Assembly (NCBI GenBank): GCA_039545315.1
Contig: BCIM01000001.1
Span: 3,505,783 to 3,569,782, forward strand
Source of the DNA: Kondoa malvinella
Taxonomy: Eukaryota; Basidiomycota; Agaricostilbomycetes; Agaricostilbales; Kondoaceae
DNA length: 64,000 nt
Direction: 5' to 3'
Position numbers and translations under genes: made by a program. The notes beneath the pieces are model-generated. The model worked only from the letters and a program-made list of their open reading frames with translations. It searched no databases and had not been told where the DNA came from. Shown in pieces: positions 44,768 to 59,678 of the stretch (its first letter is position 1; each line of letters begins with the position of its first letter).

Positions 44768-47534
44768 CTACTTTGTCTTTGAGGTATCTGCCTTCAGCCC
44801 GACTATTGTGTTCAATACCAGCCTGTCTCCTTCCGAATGCTTGACTTGCTCCAAACCTTCATCAACAGACTTGATCTTGCTTTCCTTGTCAATGCAGAAG
44901 TAAGCCGTCCGTAGGCCTTGGAAGCGGACGCATTCGAAGCCAACGAGATCCGACGACTGCATACTTGAGTCGTTGCCTGCCCTCTTTGCTTTCTCTTCCC
45001 TCTGCCTTGTTTCCTCTCTTGCTGCTTTCAGTCCCGCAGTAGCAACATCCCAAATGCCAATTTCGACCATGGCGTTCTTTGCTACTTGCAGGGAATTCGG
45101 ATTTAAATCAACGAGGAAGTCATCCGCATTCGCTGGGTTGTCGGTGTTGAAAAGCGGGTTGAACATTCTCGCTTCATCCACAATGACTGGACTGCCGCTC
45201 GGTTGGTGCTCGCCAACCCATTGAATGTACGCTTTGGGCTTGAAGGCTTTGTCTTCAAATTTAGCAAACACTTCGACTACTTTGCCAGCCTCGTCTTTTC
45301 GGAACGAGGTACATGTGATAGGTCGTTCAGCGTAGAGTAGACCAACTGATTTTCCAGGCGCGAGACGGAAGTAGTCTGCTGAATCTTCTTCCCTGAAATC
45401 GGACCGATCGATATAGACTGTTCGGGTGAAAGGCACGGAAGTAGTGCCCATCGCTGGATTCTTGGGATGACAAGGTCGCTCTATCATGGTCACATAGTCT
45501 TCTGGTAGGTTCTCCAGGGTGACTTTGAGCGGGTCGAGAACAAGCATGAGTCGCGGTGTGTGGACTTCAAGGTATTGTCGGATAGTAGAATCAAGGCGAA
45601 CAAGCGGAAGGGTCGTGAGAGAAGTAGTGACGCCAAGCCCGCTGATGAATGCTCTAAGAGCGCCAGGTGGAACGCCTCGCCTTCGAAGGGCTACAAGGGT
45701 ATACAATCTTGGGTCGTCCCAATCTTTGACGTGATGATCGTCTACCAGCTTCTTCAATTTTCGCTTGGATGTAATTGTGCCTTGTAGGTTCAGTCGACCG
45801 TATTCTGCCTGACGAGGTCGGTACATATCTAGCGCATCACAGAGCCATTCGTAGGACTGGCGAGAAAGGACGAATTCAACAGTGCATAGCGAGTGACTGT
45901 ACATGAATTAGAGGTCTATATCAGCCAACAATATGGCAAGCAGATCCATCACGTACCTGATGTTTTCAAAGCTATCATTCAGACAATGCGTGAAATCATA
46001 AGTTGGGTAGATCTTCCAAGTATCGCCCGTTCGATGATGCGGCGTATTGAGCACTCGATAAGCGACGAGATCCCACATTTGCGGATTAGGGTCTTCCAAG
46101 TTCTGCTTCATTCGCAAAACGGCTTGACCAGGCTGGTACTTGCCATCTTGCATCGCTTGGAATTCAGTAAGAGATTCTTCTATTGGTCTGTCTCGATATT
46201 TGGAAGCGACTCTTGGTCCGCGCTCTTCCCCTCCACGTTGGATCTTCATTTCTTCGGCTGTGCAGAAGGAGAAACTTCCTCAGCCTGAAACCAGACAGAG
46301 ACAGCTTTGATCACGCACCAGTACTGTGATCTACGTATGCCAGCCCCCTCCTAATCAACTCCTTTGCACACTCAAACAACCTCGCAAAGTGATCGGACGC
46401 ATAAGTGACCATGAACGGATCAAAGCCCAACCATTTCACGCTCTCCAAAATCGCATCAATGTATATCTGTTTTTCCGCTTCTGGATTGGTATCATCATAT
46501 CGCAAGTAGCAATGACCACCATGATAACTTGCATAACCGAAATTAATGACTAGGGCTTTGAGATGACCGATATGCATATAGCCATTAGGTTCAGGAGGGA
46601 ATCGAGTGTGGACTTTTCCTTTAGTGAATTCGAGATGTTCCGACATGCGATTTGGGTTGGCTTGAGGATTTTCACCTGGTTTGTGTAAGCGAGCGAGCCA
46701 ACCTTCTTCAAACATTTTCGTTTCGCTTAATGGGTCCACGATTGGTAAAGTGGATGTAGAAGCTTCTGGTTTAGCTGCTTTGACCTTTTCCTGTAAAGTG
46801 TCCTTTCAATCCACTCCCTGGGGATAGTGAGGAAGAGAGCCTACCTTCTGACGAGACTTGACTGCTGCTTTATCCTCTTTCGGACCAAACACTTCGAGAT
46901 AAACAGCCTCAACAGCAGTCTTGAGATCCAAAGGAGAAGCCCATCGAAGCGTAGATAGAGATTTGAGCGAGCCCATAGTCTTGCCTATACCCGTCCAGCG
47001 AGATACGTCTAGTTCTTCTTTTCGCTGACCTATCCAATCTCTAGCGATGGCTTGAATTTCTTCTGCAGTTATTGAATAGCCTGTCGTTGCACTTCTCTAT
47101 GAGCTGAATCCAGCAAGAAAGGGGTAAATGTAAACTGACCTATACCCGTGGCTTTCTCAAACTCATCTTGCTCGACTTGATTATGCGATTCGCAGTACTT
47201 GATAGCCTCTACAGCACCATCAACTAAGCCCAACCTGAATCATATATCAAGACGCACCAGTGACCTGATCCGCGCTGAGCAGCCTCTCGTCCAATATTTC
47301 TCTCGTCACCAAACTTCTCTTATCCTCCGCCAAGCTACTCCCAGATAGCTGCAACAACAAATTGGCCTGCTTCGCATTCACTTGTCCCACATTGGCAGTC
47401 GTCTCGAGAAAACCAGTCAACGCTTGAGCTTGTTTCGGTTTGGAAGCTACTTCGAGTGCTTTGGCTGTGGATAGACCGAACTTCTCGAACCGGTCAGCGA
47501 GCGCTTGTACTTCTGGTGTGATCTTGGGTGGCAT
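44768..47534 (-). CDS. GLN4: glutaminyl-tRNA synthetase, cytosolic
   Basis: Class I aminoacyl-tRNA synthetase charging tRNA-Gln. The eukaryote-specific N-terminal domain is present: [20 protein letters not shown] with [20 protein letters not shown]. The catalytic part has [20 protein letters not shown] near 46560-46605, with HIGH as the ATP motif, then [20 protein letters not shown] and [19 protein letters not shown]. The KMSKS-equivalent is [13 protein letters not shown] near 45735-45775. Family marks also include [20 protein letters not shown] and the beta-barrel anticodon domain ([18 protein letters not shown]). The C-terminus is [11 protein letters not shown]. About five introns, all short. 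It converges on the symporter gene, with 97 bases between the stop codons. Confidence 0.95.
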
Positions 47535-47779
47535 AATATGGCAAGAGAGACTCGTCGTGAGTAGACAAGACTATCGCGATAAGATTCGAGTCAAAAGCGA
47601 GAGGAGCGATGTTCGTAAAAGATTCATGTTACTGATGCTATGCTATGCTATGTACAAAGAACGATTACATATCTTTCTTGCGCTTCAAATTCCACGACAT
47701 CATGATCAGCTTGCCCTTATCATTATTGGCCTAGTTCAAGCTCACCTAGAATCAACCTAGCTTCCGACTCTGTGCTTCC

Positions 47780-48873
47780 TCACAGCAACAAAGCAAAAGG
47801 AAGCAAGACCAAACAAGAGATCGCCTTTTTCCCAGCTGCACTCGTCCCATCACTAGCTGGATCATCAATCATTGTCGCACTTCGCACAGCTTGCACATCA
47901 TTTCCTTGCGCGGTAGGATTAATAGTTTGGATAGTCAAGATATCTTCAGTTGACGTAGGGGCAGAAGAAGGCATGAAAGTAGGTAAGACGGTAATAGCTG
48001 AAGGTGTGGTCAAAGCACCGGAAATGGACGCTTCGTATGGTTCGGACCATGGACCTGATTGGGCTTCTGATGTGTAGGATGGGTAAGAAGCTGGGTTGTC
48101 GAGGACCGGGATATCCTGCATCACATTGGTCAGTCTGTCTCGCTTCAACCCAGGACAGAACACGTACAGTCCCGGAATCACTGAAGCATAGCGATCAGCG
48201 TGTGCAAGTAATTAGTGCAGGATTGACTTACTTGTTCCAAATGGAAGAAGTCACTTCTTCAGCCTGTTCTTGAGCCGCAGAGACGGATCTGCCTCGCAAT
48301 CAACTTTGTGTCCGACTAGAGCAGATAAACTCACTCAGCAGAGACAGTAGTATTGGTAAGTGTGTTGTTGGCGATAGTGCACAGTTCATCCGCTGCGATT
48401 TGGTTCGGTAGCCATTCCCTGTACATTTGATTTTCAGCCTCGGAATAGATTAAGCTATTATACCAACGCACGAGCAATAGAGTCCGAAAGACCAACAATC
48501 CGCTTGACCTTGTTGAGCTTGGCAATAGCATACGGCTAGTTGTCCAGCATCGACTTCGGGTAGAAGAGCGAGTTCATCACATTGCTCCTTCAAGTTTGTA
48601 GCGGCTGCGTGAGAGTAGTATGAGCGATATCCTGCGTTATAAATCTAGAAGACAAACTGTTGAGGCAATTCATGAGAGGTGCTATAGGCCAATCAGCATG
48701 GGTTCTGAGAAATATGTCTGTCGGCTTACAATCGGGACACATCCAGCAACCAGTTTCATCTCCTGTAGTCAAGCATTAGTATAGCCTTGTAGCCCAATGG
48801 AGCACAGACACTGACCTGGACATTGCTGTGCCAGAACAGCAGATACTGAGAAAAACAACAAGAGTCCCAACAT
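47780..48873 (-). CDS. secreted, probably GPI-anchored cysteine-containing protein
   Basis: A signal peptide is clear: MLGLLLFFSVSAVLAQQCPG. Exons then read GDETGCWMCPD, NLKEQCDELALLPEVDAGQL, AVCYCQAQQGQADCWSFGLY-CS, WLPNQIAADELCTIANNTLT, and SAAQEQAEEVTSSIWN. A Ser/Thr/Pro-rich stalk follows (SGPWSEPYEASISGALTTPS, PTFMPSSAPTSTEDILT). The C-terminus is SDGTSAAGKKAISCLVLLPF-ALLL, a short hydrophobic tail after small residues, which fits a GPI signal. Several N-glycosylation sequons (NNT, NTT) are present. The intron after CWMCPD is best ended at CACGCAG near 48614 to keep the frame. Function unknown; a wall or membrane surface protein is inferred. Confidence 0.75.
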
Positions 48874-49334
48874 TTCTGCTAGCTATAGCGGAAAAACGAG
48901 AGAGCAGTGAAGAGGAGAGAGAAAAGAGGTCAAGGGAGCAGATAGGTACTACGATGGAAGTCGGCTTCTGCCAATGTTTTCTTTTCGTTCGCGTGCCAAA
49001 TGACTTCATCGCTCCGCAGTGTTGTGACCCCTCTTGCTTGGCATACTCCTGCCCCATTGACATTTCTCTATGTAAAGGTCGCCTGCTCTATCTTGCTCGG
49101 TATCCCCCTCTTGCATTCGTTCGTTCAACAAGACGCGTGATGCCAAAGTAGACAAAAGGATGCACCCAAGCCATTTGCGGCCCTTCTCTTCCAATGCAGG
49201 GTATATAATACCACATGTCACGGCAAGCTACCAGGTCGACACCTTACTCGCAGTCTCAATTCGTTGTTGCTCTCCATTCAACACCGATGAACTCTAAAAT
49301 ACCTGAAAAATCGTGCGTTATCCTACAACAACGA
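48874..49334. other. divergent intergenic region with a TATA box
   Basis: Between the GPI-anchored protein gene (-) and the phosducin-like gene (+). An open frame from 49215 is in frame with the downstream gene but begins only a few bases after the TATA box, so it is probably mostly untranslated. Confidence 0.5.
49202..49209 (+). promoter_or_regulatory. TATA box of the phosducin-like gene
   Basis: TATATAAT lies 126 bases before the chosen start codon at 49335. Its position argues against the in-frame ATG at 49215, which would lie inside the core promoter. Confidence 0.55.
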
Positions 49335-50274
49335 ATGACTTCACAAGATCCACTAGAGAAGGCCATCCTATCCGGAGCGCTCACAGGACAACAGCTCAAC
49401 GAACAAGAATACGAACCACGACGATCCGTTTCGCCCTCTTCTAGCGTTCATTCAGATGATCAACAAGTCCAAGCTTTCCAACCTCCTACACCAACAACAA
49501 CAACAGAGAAAAAAAACAATGCTACAAGAGGTCAAGCAGTGCAAACGGGTCCGAAAGGCGTTTTGAGCGATTTCAAAGCTTCCAAAGCTCGAGAAGCACA
49601 GAAAAAGACTATTTCACTCCCTCCGACTAAACCTGCGGCGCCTGTATCGGATTCAGAATCGGATGATGAAGAGACGAGAGCGTATGTTAGTGCTAGAATG
49701 GCTGATATGAGGTTGGACTCGAGGCAGAGAGGGGAGAATGAGAATAGCAAGAGGTTTGGCCAGTTGAGGGAAATCAACGCTGCTGGTTTTGAGAAAGCTG
49801 TATTGGACGAGGAGAAAGGTGTTAAAGTGATCGTGCATCTTTACGCTGTTCGTCCCGTCCTTCTATCCACTATATTGAGAGCTTGACGATCGGATGCAGG
49901 ACATTGACCGCTGTCATATGCTCAACGCCCACCTCATAACATTAGCACACGAACACCCTTATGCAAAGTTCCTCATCATCTCTGCCCAAGATTTGGATTT
50001 CGCTCAAGATTCAGGCGATGTTGTACTACCTACGCTATTGGTCTATCAAGATGGGGAATTGATAGCGAACCTGGTAGCGATAGATACTGCTTGGGGAAGG
50101 GAGCTTGAGTATAGCGTGGACGAGGTCAAGCGGGTCTTGATTGAGTGGGTTCCTCTCTCGTTCCGCTGTCTATCTCTCTCATACGATGACAGACACGAGG
50201 TACTGGAACTACGACCTGGCGAGTTCCTTACACTTTCCTCACGAAAGCAACAAGACGAAGAGGACGACTTCTGA
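49335..50274 (+). CDS. phosducin-like protein
   Basis: Thioredoxin-fold cofactor that in fungi helps fold or assemble G-protein beta-gamma dimers. The start MTSQDPLEKAILSGALTGQQ is followed by a Ser/Pro/Thr-rich region with PKGVLSDFKASKAREAQK. A conserved helix is RFGQLREINAAGFEKAVLDE. The thioredoxin fold has VKVIVHLYA spliced to DIDRCHMLNAHLITLAHEHP, YAKFLIISAQDLDFAQDSGD and VLPTLLVYQDGELIANLV. The C-terminus is acidic (KQQDEEDDF). Two introns after the large first exon. Phosducins lack the CxxC of thioredoxin, and none is seen here. Two further in-frame ATGs upstream (49215, 49287) are thought to be leader. Confidence 0.88.
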
Positions 50275-50413
50275 TTGCACTGCATATACTTGTATCATCA
50301 TCACCTTTGTTTATTGGCAATATACCTTGCATCAAGAACCATCGTGCTTGTCTATAGGTGCATTGGACTCTATCTACACGAAATGATATAGAACAACATG
50401 GAGTTTCCCATCA

Positions 50414-54339
<3,926 letters not shown>

Positions 54340-55046
54340 CTTGAACAAGGTTGAACAGCCAGAGCAGGATTGCGATGGAACGCGAAGTCTTGGGAGTAAT
54401 TCCAACGCGAGACGTTCAGACAAAGGCCAAGCCGGTATTACGGGTCAAATGTATCCAGGTTCACCTGAGCGTGTATAGGGCGAGTAGGGCTTTTCTTCCT
54501 CTTGCCGAGAGGGAACACAGCGAGGTCAAGGACGAGCGAATCGTTTTACGTCGCTTTTCCCATGCAGCGGGTGGGCGGAGACAGGAATGCGAGCTAGCCT
54601 GCTGCGTTGAAGTTGAGATTTGTGAGGACGTCAGCCTTCGACGGCTGAAATACACGTCCGCTGATTCGCCTGTTCGGAAAGAGAGGGAATTTAGAATTAC
54701 ATTGATATCTCGGCGAAGGTCGAAATGTGTGCGCAATTATAGGTCAATATGTGCTCCTTGTGTCTGTATACATTGCCCGCGCGTGTTCATTCACATCCCG
54801 CGCGCTGTGAAGAATGAATCTCGAGGTCTGATCGAGCAGCTGATAATGCTGGCCCATCTCGCCTGAACATAGAAAGCATCGCGGTAGAAGCAGCGAGGCT
54901 TTGTAGAGAGCCTTCTCCTGGTACAGGTGCTCTGAAGTCTTTCGCCCGAGACTTAAGGCCATGCTGTACAGCTGGTCGTTGAGGCGATTTTGAATAGCTG
55001 CTGTATGCTGCATGTCGACCACCAGACGGGCGACACTTGATTCCCC
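54340..55046. other. intergenic, 700 bases
   Basis: Promoter of YAK1 and 3' region of the glucosidase gene, both (-). Readable frames on both strands (for example 54351-54866 +, 54744-55022 -) lack a family pattern and are taken as chance. Confidence 0.5.
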
Positions 55047-58000
55047 TCATGAGTACTGCTCAGCCATGACTGAAGCCCGCAGTCAGTACACATGCTAAGA
55101 CAAAGATCGAGCCAACTCACTGTTGACAACTAATGCAGTCCAGCCGGTGAAAGGTCGACTCCTCTGTCCAGCACCTGTGTGAGGGTTGAACTGTTCCCAG
55201 CTAGTTCCAGTCTCTCTGAAGACCTATTAATCCAAATGTCAGCCATTCAAACTTATTGGAACAACTGGACAGACCTTGTACACGTTGTTGATTAGGTTGT
55301 CACGCAGCTCAGAGTATACTTGAGCTGCTTGTTCTTGATAAGGTCCAGGTTGATGGATATAGAACTGTTCGTTCCGACCTGAGCCTCGTCGAAGGATAGC
55401 AAAGGGTTCTCTCTCACAGTGTGCAGCGATTGAAGGACCAAGTAATTGACCTGCATCCAGATAGGTCCTCGCCAGTAGTTCTCGCCTTGACCAAAGAAGG
55501 GATCGGCTTTTGACAGACTCAGGATACCATAAAGCGACCAGAGATGTTCTGGGTCATGGATCAGGTCAAGCAAAGCTTTCAAATGCGAAGAGTCTGGCTT
55601 GAGTAGACCAAGAGCTAGTGGAAAGATGGTAATGTAGCCCTGTAGCTGATGTCAGAGTGTACAAAATGCATATGGATGGCAGATCTACCTTGTGGCAGAT
55701 AAAGTAATTTTCCTCTACAACTCCGTTAGCGTCAATAAATACAAATAGAGTGTAGAGCTAACCGTTCTCATCGATGCTAGCATCACAATACATCTGATCT
55801 TCTTCACTCCAGTGCAAATCTAGTGCAAGACAGAATCAGCTCAATTCCCATGATGACATTCAACTCACCTTCAATATTGTTCAAAAGAGCTTGATATGTA
55901 TGCTCATACTCTTCCATATCCTCTTCTTCGCCAGTATGTTCTGCAATCTCACACATTGTCCTAGTAAAGAAAGCCATCCAGCATGCTAGATCCAAATGTA
56001 GCTCGCCGACATGCGGGACTTTGGCTCTTGGGTAATCATCCAAACCAGAAGTGAGCACATGATCCGCTGTTCTACCTCTCCATCTATAACTTTCGCTTCT
56101 GCTTCGTGCTTGTCTGCCCCATTCAGAAACTTGACCACGTTGAGTCTCGCGGAACCAGTGATAGTGTTTGCGCAATTTAGGATAAACAGAAGCGAGGTAT
56201 GCTCGGGCGAGAGCAGGGTCGTGTAAATGTCGATCAGCCAGAGCAGCAGGATCAGCACTGCTAACGATGTTGTGCAGCATGGCATGCTGCTGAGCATCCA
56301 TTGACAGGTCGGCCACGTCGACGTCAGGTTGAGCTTGTTTGAGACGACGGATGAAGCTAGTGACTGCCATAGCTATCGTAGGAGGGTTGGCGTTTTGTGG
56401 GTATTGCGTCCAGAATTCTTTTGGGACCTGTCAGATCCAACGGCTTCTGTCAGCACTCAAAGTGCAGACAGATGCGATGCTGACCTTGCTTCTGGGCTCT
56501 TCACCTAGGATCTGCTCTCTGGCGATCCAGCCCGACTCATCAACCAAATTCATCCAGGAGGACAGAATGTCCAAGCTCAAATCGTTATCCCAAGCACCAA
56601 TAAGGGCAAGATGAAAGCCCTCATCCCTGTCAAATTCATTGTTCAGACACTGCACAACGCAGAGAAGAAACGTAGAACTGACCAGTAAAATCCTCTAGGA
56701 AAAAAAGACCGACTAGGCGTAGCAGTCAACAATTCCATCGGTTCAGTCAATTGAGGGTTCGGCGTCCTTGTCTGTCCACCTCGAACATCCAATTCTGCCA
56801 GATCATCATAATCATACGCCATTCCACGATCAACGATTGCTGGACCATAGAAATAGCCTATACCGCCAATGGTGCTCGCAGTCATTTGACGGGCGAAATG
56901 GATTTGGTCGGACGTGAATCCTTTGGAAGAAAGGGAAAAGAGTTGCTCGAAGCGCTGGTCGTAGGCTGATGCGGAGGCTTGTAGACCTGCTGTTAGGCTT
57001 GGTGCTGCCGATCGTATCAGTCCATACATCGAACACTTAGGTAGAGGAGAGACTTACCATCAAGTGCTGAACCAGGGGAACCAGAGTCAAAGTAGATATC
57101 GAGCGTGAAAGCGCCTTCATAAGTCTTTTGTATAGCAAAGAGGTTCGAACCATAAGCGACTTCGTTCGTCAAGCTGAGAAGAACAGCAGGATCAGGTAAA
57201 TCTTGCTGGCCGTATTTATCGAGGATTGGCTTGAATCTTTCGTTTGCTTGATTCAGGATGAAATCTGTCCGATGATTGAGAAACATATTCGCGCACGAGC
57301 ATTTTGGAGAGCTAACCTTTGGCACGCCATGCTTGACCTGCACCAGTGTTGATGCCGGTAACGTGCATGCGATCTAAGCGATCGCCAAAGTCATTTGCAT
57401 GTTTGCCTGGAGTGACAGGTCCTTCGCTGGAAACTATAGTATGGTCAGACAGACGCCTTGGAGAGGCTAAGACGACACGCACCTTCTTTAACCCGCAGAG
57501 TAAAGTCACCCAAGTGCGGTGTGCTCCCGCTAAACTTGACTTCGCCTTCGAGACCCTACAAAGCACATCAGCTCTGCCGGAGATGGTCGACAACTCACCT
57601 CTTCCTGCTCAGGTGAATCCATCGTGATACTACCGAGACCTTCAAGAGCAGCATAATGCATCAAGCTAATTCGTGAGACCTTGGCTGTAAAGCCTTCATG
57701 AGCTGTCGTCTGCTCGAGATCTAGCAAACGTACAAGAATCAATGGGCGCGCCCTCTATCCTCACACCCCAGCTTCCACCTGTGCGCAGACTACACTTGAC
57801 CAGGGACTCTAGTTGTCCTAGAAGCAGATCCACGCACCGAATTGACCAGAAGGTACTTTGAGCAGTGAAGTAGTCAACTTTACGTTGTTCGCTCCATCCA
57901 CAATTTCTTGAATCGCAAAGCTTCTCCCATCATGTTTGAGGTAATTGTAGCTCGTCACACCATCGTCTTGTTCACATGAATGCCTGACGCCTGTGTACGA

Positions 58001-58246
58001 CATAGCTCCGTTATGACCTTTGTCGCTTGGGATAAGAGTAGACGAACGAGCTAGAGCAGGTAGGGATTGCGTTCCGTGCCATATGAGGCCTGTGAGCAGT
58101 GATTCAGGTAAACGAGGCTTCAGACCAAAGTAGAGGTTTGGGCGATAGGTGGACCATTCTACAGCAGTCGCGTTGCTGTCTTGTGCAGAGGTTGCTTGTG
58201 CATGCAACAGCAGGGCCACACAGCAGCTCAGCCAAGGCAGTAGCAT
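55047..58246 (-). CDS. CWH41: mannosyl-oligosaccharide glucosidase (ER glucosidase I, GH63)
   Basis: Removes the outermost glucose of the N-glycan precursor in the ER. It starts with a signal segment MLLPWLSCCVALLLHAQATS, ending near SAQDSN. The N-terminal domain has WSTYRPNLYFGLKPRLPESL, LTGLIWHGTQ and VTSYNYLKHDGRSFAIQEI. The catalytic (alpha/alpha)6 part includes MTASTIGGIGYFYGPAIVD, NRD-EGFHLALIGAWDNDLSLD, HVLTSGLDDYPRA (an Asp of this segment is held to be catalytic in GH63) and HVGELHLDLACWMAFF. Near the end are KADPFFGQGENYWRGPIWMQ with VNYL, the GH63 signature, and RPFTGWTALVVN. The last exon gives IMAEQYS and the stop at 55047. About fourteen introns. Confidence 0.94.
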
Positions 58247-58368
58247 CCCACTCGCTGTTGACGTTCGACCGTCATGTTGTTGAGAAATCTAGTCCAAGCA
58301 ATTCCGAGACCTGCAGAGAGAACAAGTCGAACACTCACAAACGCAGCTTACAGAGAAAAGGTCGAGCA

Positions 58369-59251
58369 ATGGGGAGAGCAAGGCAAAAGTTAGAGTCCTA
58401 TCACCAGTGTCATGGCATACATCTCATGTCGATAGCAGAGACTCCTGGCGCTGGTCATCACCCTACACCGGCCAAGAAAGTGTTGCTATCAGGCTTGCTG
58501 GCAGAGACGAATGCGGAAGATGTGCGTAGACTGGTAGCGGATGTCATGCAAACGCAAAAGGACACTATTCAAGCAAGTCAGTACCTCTCTATCACTCTTG
58601 AATACTTGTACTAATACCACAATAGTCGAATTGCTACCCAACATCAATCTCAGACCAACAGGACAATGCGTCATCAGTTTCCATACCCCTTCACACGCAA
58701 CTACCTTTACCCAAAGCCTCAAAACCACTACCTTAGGCGGATCAGGCCCATTAACAGCAATCGGGATGCACCCTTTCCATCGAGCGCACAACCAACTAAA
58801 CTTTCGTTCACCTTTATCCATGCGCGCACCTAAAACAGCAAAAGGTTTCGTTGATTTCGCTGGAAGAGCTGTTTTGCTTAGTGGGATACCGCAAAACGTC
58901 ACAGCGGGTACCGTGTTGGCTATGTTAAAGGAAAAGGAATTCTATCCCGTTAGAGGTCCAACGCCTAGGGATCAGGAGAGGACGTTAAATCACCAGCAAC
59001 AAAAGATGCATACGGATGAAACGGCTAATGGGATGTTTGTCTATGTTGCAGAGTGCGTATCGTGCCCATTTGCTGGTATCTGATTTTGATTTGTTCATGT
59101 TAGCCGAGGCGATGCGTTTCCTGGATTGTTGGTTCGGCTACCAACAGTATCAGAAGCCTACAGGATGCAGAGGGCCTTCAATTGCACGCAACAAGTCTTT
59201 CAGCAAGCCAGTCAGCAGCCATATACCATCAAGGCGCAAGTGGTGCATTGA
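58369..59251 (+). CDS. RRM-like protein, unrecognised
   Basis: The start MGRARQKLESYHQCHGIHLM is followed by an RRM-like beta-alpha opening, KKVLLSGLLAETNAEDVRRL, then IELLPNINLRPTGQCVISFH as the beta strands carrying polar RNP-like positions. A second similar unit starts AVLLSGIPQNVTAGTVLAML, then EFYPVRGPTPRDQERT. A last exon reads DRGDAFPGLLVRLPTVSEAY and ends TIKAQVVH at 59251. Two introns after the first exon. The two V-L-L-S-G-x-x-x-x-[TN] starts suggest a tandem pair of divergent RRM folds. RNA binding is inferred. The second methionine (MSIAETPGAGHH) is an alternative start. The gene is divergent from glucosidase I, with 122 bases between start codons. Confidence 0.6.
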
Positions 59252-59678
59252 GCTAGTCCAGTCGAGCTGCTGTCAAGTCCGAAGGCTGGGTAGATGCAAT
59301 TACAATTCTAGGCAAATGCTACTAGTGAGTGATGCTGAACCTTCTGCAACTCAGCTGACGTACACATCCTGGGCCAGATGACCGGGACACATCGTGGGAG
59401 TTAAGTCGTCTAACCCGTATATTATCTTATCAAGGTCGCGATTTGTGAGTCTGCCTCCTCTTGATATCGACTCCAATCAACTCAACTCATGCTTGCACTT
59501 GTGGTTTAAAGACGCTTCTGAAGAGTGAAGACCAACATCGGGACCACGCAAAGGATGATTGATGAAGAGACTCGGAACTCTGCGAGTCACCTTTCTTAGC
59601 GCGGCTGAGGGTATTCTGCACGCAACGCAATGCGATGTGATGTCGGCATCCTCGCACGCTGAAATCTGAAATTTGGTA
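59252..59678. other. intergenic, about 430 bases, between convergent genes
   Basis: 3' regions of the RRM-like gene (+) and the helicase gene (-). Nothing recognised. Confidence 0.5.

Noticed and set aside
49215..49334. Longer start for the phosducin-like protein
   Set aside because: The ATG at 49215 is 6 bases after a TATA box, so it should not be in the transcript. The next suitable ATG at 49335 opens the family-like N-terminus.
54351..54866. 171-codon frame on the + strand upstream of YAK1
   Set aside because: Lies in the expected YAK1 promoter and leader, has unusual composition (Arg/Cys-rich) and no family pattern.
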